DNA of 64,000 nucleotides from Selaginella tamariscina (lineage: Eukaryota > Streptophyta > Lycopodiopsida > Selaginellales > Selaginellaceae), in the NCBI GenBank assembly GCA_003024785.1, contig PUQB01000010.1, positions 678,740-742,739 of the forward strand, read 5' to 3'. Below the pieces are notes generated by a model, which did not search any database, was not told where the DNA came from, and worked only from the letters and a program-made list of their open reading frames with translations. Position 1 is the stretch's first letter. Each line of letters opens with the position of its first letter. The position numbers and the translations under genes were made by a program. Of the stretch, positions 57,543-64,000 are shown piece by piece.

Positions 57543-60500
57543 AAAATTAACATGTTGATAAGAAAATGATTTCATTTGTAATTATGTTTGATAGTATTTC
57601 TTCATTATTGTAAACTATTTTTAGAATAATATGAATATTCTAAGATATTTTAGGAATATTCCTTACTAAGTAAGGTTATTGAAGGATTAATTAATTAATT
57701 AATTAATATTTAAGGCTTAATTACATATTAATTAAATGATTAATTAATAATTAAAACTTAAGTATTAATTAGTAATTTATTTTATATTCCCATTTTCACG
57801 TATCATGCCCACTTTAGTTACAACGTGCATAAGATTCATTATTCATTGTAGACACCTAGCAATCATCACCAAGTCTTAATATTAAGTGCTCCAAAACTCA
57901 ATATTCAAGGGATACCATATTATTATACTTTGACAAGTCATTTATAATCAATCTTTTAAGACTGTCAAAAACTTTTAAAGTTTAAGATATGAATATCTAA
58001 TGAATGAGGTGATAAGAAACCTCATATTTTCGTACCGAATATTGGACCATACGTTAGGGACATTATATCAACAATCATCAAGAAGGAAGACTCTTCTTGA
58101 ACTAATTTAACCACTGGATATCTTACTTTTAAGGATATTGAACCAAACTCAGGAATACCATCAAACCTTGAGATAGAACCGATAACTAACCCAAGGAATA
58201 CAATCAAACCTTGAGTCAAGAATAGTTCTATTTTTTGATATTCCAAAGAACTAAAGATACCTATTTTATAACTTCATTTGAGTCCCACATTTGCAACCAT
58301 GATGTGAAGTCAAGAAACTGTCTTTTGAATAATCTATTCGACTTTAAAATGAAATCGTTATTAAAAAAAAATACCAACTTCTAATTCTCATCGAATACCA
58401 ACTCTCTGAGAGGTACATGCACTTAAGCCTCCAATGGAAATCCGATTGTTACTGGCTCATTAATAATTCTCAACATAAGTATCAAACTTAGCAAGTTTCC
58501 TTAGTCAATAAACAAAGTGGAGAATCAAAATCATGCTCTTCTTAATCAAGGAGTCACCCTTGTTCAAGAGCTTATCCCCACATTGCAAACAATGTTACAG
58601 ATTCCAAGATTAAAGAGTTAACAATGAAAATGCACAAGTGTGCGCCGAATGCCTTCATTATGCAAGTTCTTCATTACTCAGTAAACTGAAAATGTAAACA
58701 TATGTTTCCAACATTACTCTTTATGATAGATCATGCCATCTATTCAAAAGCTGCATTAATAAGGATACAACATTAAATTCGTCTACTGCCAAAATCTATT
58801 ATTCTATTTCATTCTTATGATCCCACATAATCAAGTTAGTTGAGCTAGCTAACTCGAATACAGAGTGCACGTTTACAAATAACTAAGATTTCAAGTTACA
58901 CATGTTCAAATCAGGTAATTTGAACTTAATAAATTATTTCACCTAATGTTATTTGTAATTAGCGTCATCAAATTATTGTGAATATCTGACAATACTTTGA
59001 TTAAATTAGATCTTCGAACCAACTACTTAACAATAATCATCAATGTTAATATTTGACAATTCATTATATAAGTTCATTCACCATAGTCTACTGCTACACT
59101 CTGGAAAGCATACACTATAATGAGAGCTTATTTTACACCTATTGTTAAAGTGTTCATTCTTATGTTTGAATATGCCCTTTCTTCCAAAGTAAAAAACGCA
59201 CATTTAACATAAGCCTTTCCCCGTTTGAACACTATTGTTGGACCCGTTATTGAATCTTGACCTAAGCCAACACTCATGGACACTGTTGTTTTTGAATCAT
59301 GTGTTATCCCAAATTCAACACCTTTAAAGAAAAAGAAAAATTTTCAATAATGTGTAGACTTAGGATATCACAAAGCCCACCTCACAAGACTTAGTTTGTA
59401 AGCTAGAACAAACTAACATGCCACGTCTTGTGGAAGTATATGATAAAGTAACCTGAAATCCAAAAGGTAGAGTAACCTGGCATACAACTTGGAGGTTGCC
59501 TTCCAAGTGCTACCTTCACATTGGAATCCATAACCCACACCCACTATTAAGTAGATGTTCTTTGAAGAGTTATAGATCTCAGGACCAATCTCTGCAACAG
59601 AATTCAAACGTGTTTACCAAAAATGATAGAGTACTTCAAGAATTTAGAACTAACTAAACCCTAAAACACTTTACACTTTAGGCAGTCCTACTAACTGCAA
59701 AGAATGGGCTCCACTACCAATTGTCAGAGTTTAAACCGAAAGGCCAACACGTGGCTGCTAAGTGGCCATTCAGCATCATCACCATGTGTGAGTAATGCTA
59801 AGTTTTCCAAGATAACCTAAGAGTCTGACTCAGAGGCCCAATTAAGCAAAGACTTAGAGTCCTACCCTAAGTCCCCTAGAATGACCATCCCTGAACCCTA
59901 GAAGATTACCCGAGTAGACTTTAGGATCATGTCCCAGTAGACCTAGATAGGCTCATGCCCTAACCCCACAAAGGAGATGTGTCTCACACATACCCCCGTG
60001 ACATAGCCAAGGCATCGTCACTTACCCCTTGAGGAATCACCCTCATTCGGGAGTACAACCCCTTTTAGGGCGACAAGGGGTACTTTGAACCACAACTAAC
60101 CCCTAAGGGTTTGAGTGGCCAAGTAATACCCTAGACTTAGAGCTAATACTTATTGAAGACACGAGTGTGTGCTGTAGGCAAACACGACTGTTCTACTAAG
60201 CAAACTCCCTAAGGCTAGGTTTGAATAACTCTAAGTACATGACCTTGCAAGTGCCTCACGAAAGGGCTCCTGCTAACAAGCTTAGGTTGTTCAACCCTTG
60301 GATTCCAAGGAGAACACTCCTCTAGCCAAGTGTGCCAAAGCACACCTAGTTACGAGACCTGACCTCCCTTGAGCGAATGCCCAAGTCTTAGCACCCTAGT
60401 GCAAGCACAAGCATACATGTTTGCCAGAGCATCCAACCCCTTGGCGACAAACCCATGACACAACCCCAAAGGGTATGCCTTGGGCATTGTATCGTGTGAC

Positions 60501-60930
60501 GTCTAGTCCAATGTCACATCTTCATGCCATAGCCCTTAGATTTAAGAGTGGCATCAAGTGCCACAAATGTGGCTCCTAAGTGCCAACTCTAGAACCCCTC
60601 AATTATCCCTTAGGACTTAGTAAGGAAACCCTGTCAATCAAGAACCCACGACCACAATTGGACAAGGACATGAACGTGCCCTGCTTAGTTGTGAGTGTTG
60701 CTCTTAGCTTGACAAGGAGGAGGAGGATGGAGACAAGCATCAACCTCTGCCTCTTGGAACGTGCATTCTCACAAGACCTCCCATGCATGAATTCGCCAAC
60801 GTTAAGGGTAAGCTACCCCAAAGGTGGAACGTACCCTTGTTATCTAGAAGTTAGGGCGGCACAATAAAGGGTTGTGCTTTGACGACACAAGCTAGAGCTT
60901 GCACCAAGAGAAGAGTAACGAGCTCAGTCA
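57543..60930. other. Long non-coding stretch
   Basis: 57.54-57.8 kb is AT-rich with 'attaattaatta' and 'gaatattc' motifs. 57.8-59.6 kb has no coding sequence on either strand. 59.65-60.93 kb is less AT-rich, with many 'ccctaag/cctagaa' pieces and 'cattcagcatcatcacc' (59768), which also occurs in the 64-bp array. It looks like an old repeat or LTR interior but I see no domain. Confidence 0.45.
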
Positions 60931-61439
60931 TGAACCCAGGAACCCTCACTCCTACATACTCTACCTTATTTATGCGACGGAGCCCCACCCCCCCCTCTTT
61001 TTCTGAATGTGTAAGTGCACTAGCACGAAATTAGCTAGCCCCTTATTAAGTTAATGAGAGAGTGTTTAACTTAGCCTAACTCTAACCCTAAAACCCTACC
61101 CAAGGGGTGGGGGTTTTTAGGGCATGGGTTAGGGCAACCCTAGGATTAGGTCAACCCTAGGGGTGTTCCTAACCCTACTAACATGTTGAACTCATCTACA
61201 TTAACCAATCAGCCTAACTGGGACGTCAAAATTGGGGTGAATTTTCTAGAAGGTAAGTGTTACCTTCGCTTAGAGTTTCTTGTGACTTCTAAAGATAGTC
61301 GGCCGGACTATCCTTAAACACTCAAGTGCACTAAGCAGGACTGTTTCTCACTACATCTAAGGTCTGTCAACATAGTACAGTAGGTAATAACAATCAACGT
61401 CCAAAGTAAAGGGTCGAGTCATAATAAAAAACTATGACA
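60931..61439 (-). repeat. LTR-like repeat H, copy 3
   Basis: Closely similar to copy 2 (41207-41712), including the poly-C run, the 'ggggtttttagggcatgggt' and 'gtcaaccctaggggtgttcc' blocks and the terminal 'actatgaca'. It abuts element G integrase sequence at 61440 without a visible duplication. Confidence 0.65.
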
Positions 61440-63424
61440 GATCATCTTCCGAATACCAAAATGTCCTGCAGCTGTGTTGTCATGACAATGTTGGATAGCT
61501 CGCAACCTCAGTTCTCCGTTCGGAACATAGATTTGGATATGGTGGTACAACAACCCATTATGAAGATAGAAAGCAGCATAATCTCGTAGTTGTGACCCTG
61601 AAGACAATGGCTGAACTCGTCGAACATGTGCAAGGGCATCACGAACAAACTCATCTTGAGGAAGACTTTCTTAGATTAGATCTAAAAATGAAGTGTCAAC
61701 TGGAGCAGAAGAATGGGAAAGCACGTTCACCAACAACTGGTCGAAGCTCAGGATGACTTGTTCTTGTTGATCAAATGGGATTTCACCTGGTATTGGAGCT
61801 AGGTAACTATGATGAGTAAAGCACCTGCTTTGCTATTTAGATGACCGGGACAAAGACTGTGCCCATCGCAACTAACACCAATTGAGAACTCGTGTTGTTG
61901 CCCAGTACTGAAGGTTCTTGTGATCACAATACACCTTAACCACATGCGGGGAACCTTTAAGGAATCTGCACCACTCCTCAAAGGCATCGATGATCACCAG
62001 CAGCTCCTTATTATAGACATTGTAGTTGATCTCAAGTGCAGTGAACTTGCGGGAATGGAAAGCAATGGGATGGAGAAGATGATCTAGACCTTCATGGGAT
62101 AGCACACCACCAATAACGAAGTCAAAGGCATTAGCTTCCATGAAATATGGCTTCGCAGGGTCAGGATGGATAAGAACAGGTGCCGAGGTGAACGCCTTCT
62201 TTAGGAACTTGAACGCCTCCTCAGCCTCATAGGACCAGACAAATAGAACATCATTGCCAATCAACTTCGTCAATGGCAATGCAATCTTGGAGAAATCTCA
62301 AACGAAACATCGATAGAAATTCGCAAACCCGAGGAAACATCGAATGTCACGAACATTTGATGGTCTCTCCACTCCAATACAGTCCGGACTTTTGCAGGAT
62401 CCATGTGAACACCTTCAGCTGAAACGATGTACCCTAGGAACTCAACAGACTGCTGATTGAAAGAGCACTTCTCCAACTTGGTAAATATGTGGTGCTTTCG
62501 AAGCTTCTCCAAGACTAACCGTACATGCCATTCATGTTCTTCTCGAGTCTTGGAAAATATCAAGATGTCGTCTAGGTACATGATGACAAACAAATCCAAA
62601 AAGTCGCGGAAAATATCGTTAGCCATGTGTTGGAAAACAACAAGTGCATTTGTTAAGCCAAATGGCATTACTACATACTCGAAATGTTCGTAGTGTGTAA
62701 AGAATGCTATTTTCCACTCATCCCTTTTTCGGATTCGGATGAGATTGTGTGCTCCTCTTAAATTGATCTTTGTGAAATACAGGGCACCAAAAAGACGCTT
62801 AAGCATGTCGAAGACGAGCGGGAGAGGATACTTGTTTGGAATGGTGACCTTATTCAGATCTCGGTAGTCCACCACGAGCCGGAGACTTCCATCCTTCTTG
62901 GAAACAAAGAATACTGGGGCACCAGCCGATGATCGCGAATAATGGATTAATCCGATGACAAGATTCTCCTCAATGTATTTCCTCAATGTCTCCAACTCTG
63001 TCGGTGAGAGACCGTAGATAGGACCGGAGGATGGCTACTTACCCTCAACGAGATCGATAGGACAATCGTACTCACGGTGCGGTGGCAAGGTAGAAGCTTT
63101 CTTTTTGTCGAAGATGTTTGCAAAATCATCATACTGGTTTGGTAAGGCAGGAGGAACAGAAACAGAAACATCCTTAGCAAAGCAGGGATAGACTATGATC
63201 GCGAATGCGGACGTTGGGTCATGTCGGCTATCTTTCTTGAACTACTTTAAGGTGATATGTGAGACTTGAAACGGAGGAGGAACTGGAACAGGATCGGAAT
63301 CAAAGAGTGTGGCCAGAGTTGAAACAGCTGGAAAACTGTTCATGAAACGTTCTCTCCAACCAGGATCCTAACTCGATCCATGGCAAATCAAGGATAATCA
63401 TATAGTCCAGAATAGAAACAACAT
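61440..63424 (-). pseudogene. Element G: E-family gypsy pol (RNase H, RT, part of integrase)
   Basis: Very similar to 6959-8900 in element E, same strand. It starts within the integrase zinc finger (HCHDNTAAGHFGIRK near 61480). RNase H reads FMEANAFDFVIGGVLSHEGL and YNVYNKELLVIIDAF. RT (62270-62995, 241 codons open) reads [60 protein letters not shown] and [19 protein letters not shown]. Identity to E stops near 63424, where other gypsy sequence begins. Its left part, including most of integrase, is missing here. The E-type LTR and E-derived array at 39.4-41.2 kb may be the displaced left end. Confidence 0.8.
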
Positions 63425-64000
63425 TGATCCAGCTTGTGATTGTGTCAGGCTTCAGCTTGATCCGATGTTGATACAGCTCCAACGGTACTCCCCTCAGGTC
63501 ATGATACATCCAAGTAAACACCTCCCTATGACTGCGGAGGCAATCGATGATCCACTCCTTAAGCTCTGGTTCTGTGTGGTGTTAATCTACACCAGTCAAG
63601 TTCATTGTCCATATCTACATTAACTTGTGTTATTGCCGCTTTGGGGGTAATGTTCCACCCATATGTAAGCCTGTCGTAGTGCTCCTCGTGTGCGAATAGA
63701 GCTATGTGCTATAGCTCCTTCCAAAGTATCAGCCACTTTGGTTTGTGCACCTCCGAAAGTTTTGTTTCTGCTTTTATCTTGGACATGTGGTAGGTTGCGG
63801 TAGTCTCCCGCACCTCTTGGCAGAGATCTATGTCCTTTACAACGAACATGTTCGGTAGGCAAGCCAGCATGGCTGCCTCCTTGTCATTGTCAAGCCCTCC
63901 ATTCCAATTTGGCACGTGGTACTTTTATGGCTGGGCCTCCGAAGGTGGTGCCCGAACTTGCTTTACCATCATGAATGATAATCCCTTCTTGGTGGGGAAG
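63425..64000 (-). pseudogene. Gypsy fragment of another family, pre-RT region
   Basis: The minus strand reads EWIIDCLRSHREVFTWMYHD then LRGVPLELYQHRIKLKPDT, the block just before reverse transcriptase in Ty3/gypsy elements of the Tat/Athila or related lineages. Upstream on that strand come LDNDKEAAMLACLPN and EVHKPKWLILWKEL. It runs off the window and is in a different family from element G. It may belong with fragment F. Confidence 0.6.

Overview
This window looks like nuclear DNA from a streptophyte (land plant or close green-algal relative). It has GT-AG introns, mostly about 30 to 200 nt. It carries interstitial plant-type telomere repeats (TTTAGGG/CCCTAAA). It holds a seven-transmembrane MLO gene, a plant-type NDUFAF6-like (squalene/phytoene synthase fold) gene, and many Ty3/gypsy elements, some with chromodomains. 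I cannot name the species. The sequence is AT-rich and full of TG/CA and CT/GA microsatellites, many inside introns. In almost every coding region I followed, the reading frame breaks by one missing base, often at a homopolymer. This suggests deletion-type assembly error as much as true decay.

Layout. 1-0.7 kb: 3' part of a cysteine-rich repeat protein gene. 1.9-4.0 kb: a multi-exon coiled-coil gene (+). 5.3-25.0 kb: a nest of retrotransposons. An old element (D) is split by a minus-strand chromodomain element (E) and by a self-priming chromovirus (C, 12323-22174, TSD CTAAG). C is itself split by element B (12813-16631, minus, TSD TTGAT). 25.3-27.8 kb: MLO-like gene (-). 29.1-30.7 kb: NDUFAF6-like gene (-). 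31.2-31.6 kb: small basic protein gene (+). 32550-37368: a complete Ty3/gypsy element (A, +, TSD TTGGA), same family as B. 37.9-41.7 kb: LTR-like repeats, a gypsy fragment, and a 64-bp tandem array apparently born at a retroelement junction. 61.4-64 kb: more gypsy sequence.

The most unusual part is 43.9-57.5 kb. Two divergent transcription units flank an AT-rich, microsatellite-rich core. Leftward is a three-to-four exon gene for a transposase-like protein whose motifs resemble the DUF7869 group. Rightward is a multi-exon gene with a ParB/DndB-like 'GQH' motif and a methyltransferase-like C-terminal segment, followed by an FCP1/NIF-type HAD phosphatase gene. Two arrays of the perfect palindrome GGCGGGATTAATCCCGCC lie between them, about 15 copies at 47.15-47.88 kb and about 27 at 51.2-52.7 kb. 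On my gene models each array sits in a long 5' intron of one of the genes, and one more copy sits in a 61-nt intron of the ParB-like gene. I propose, as inference only, that this is a large undescribed mobile element or domesticated derivative, with the palindromes as transposase-binding, E2F-like or RNA-hairpin sites.
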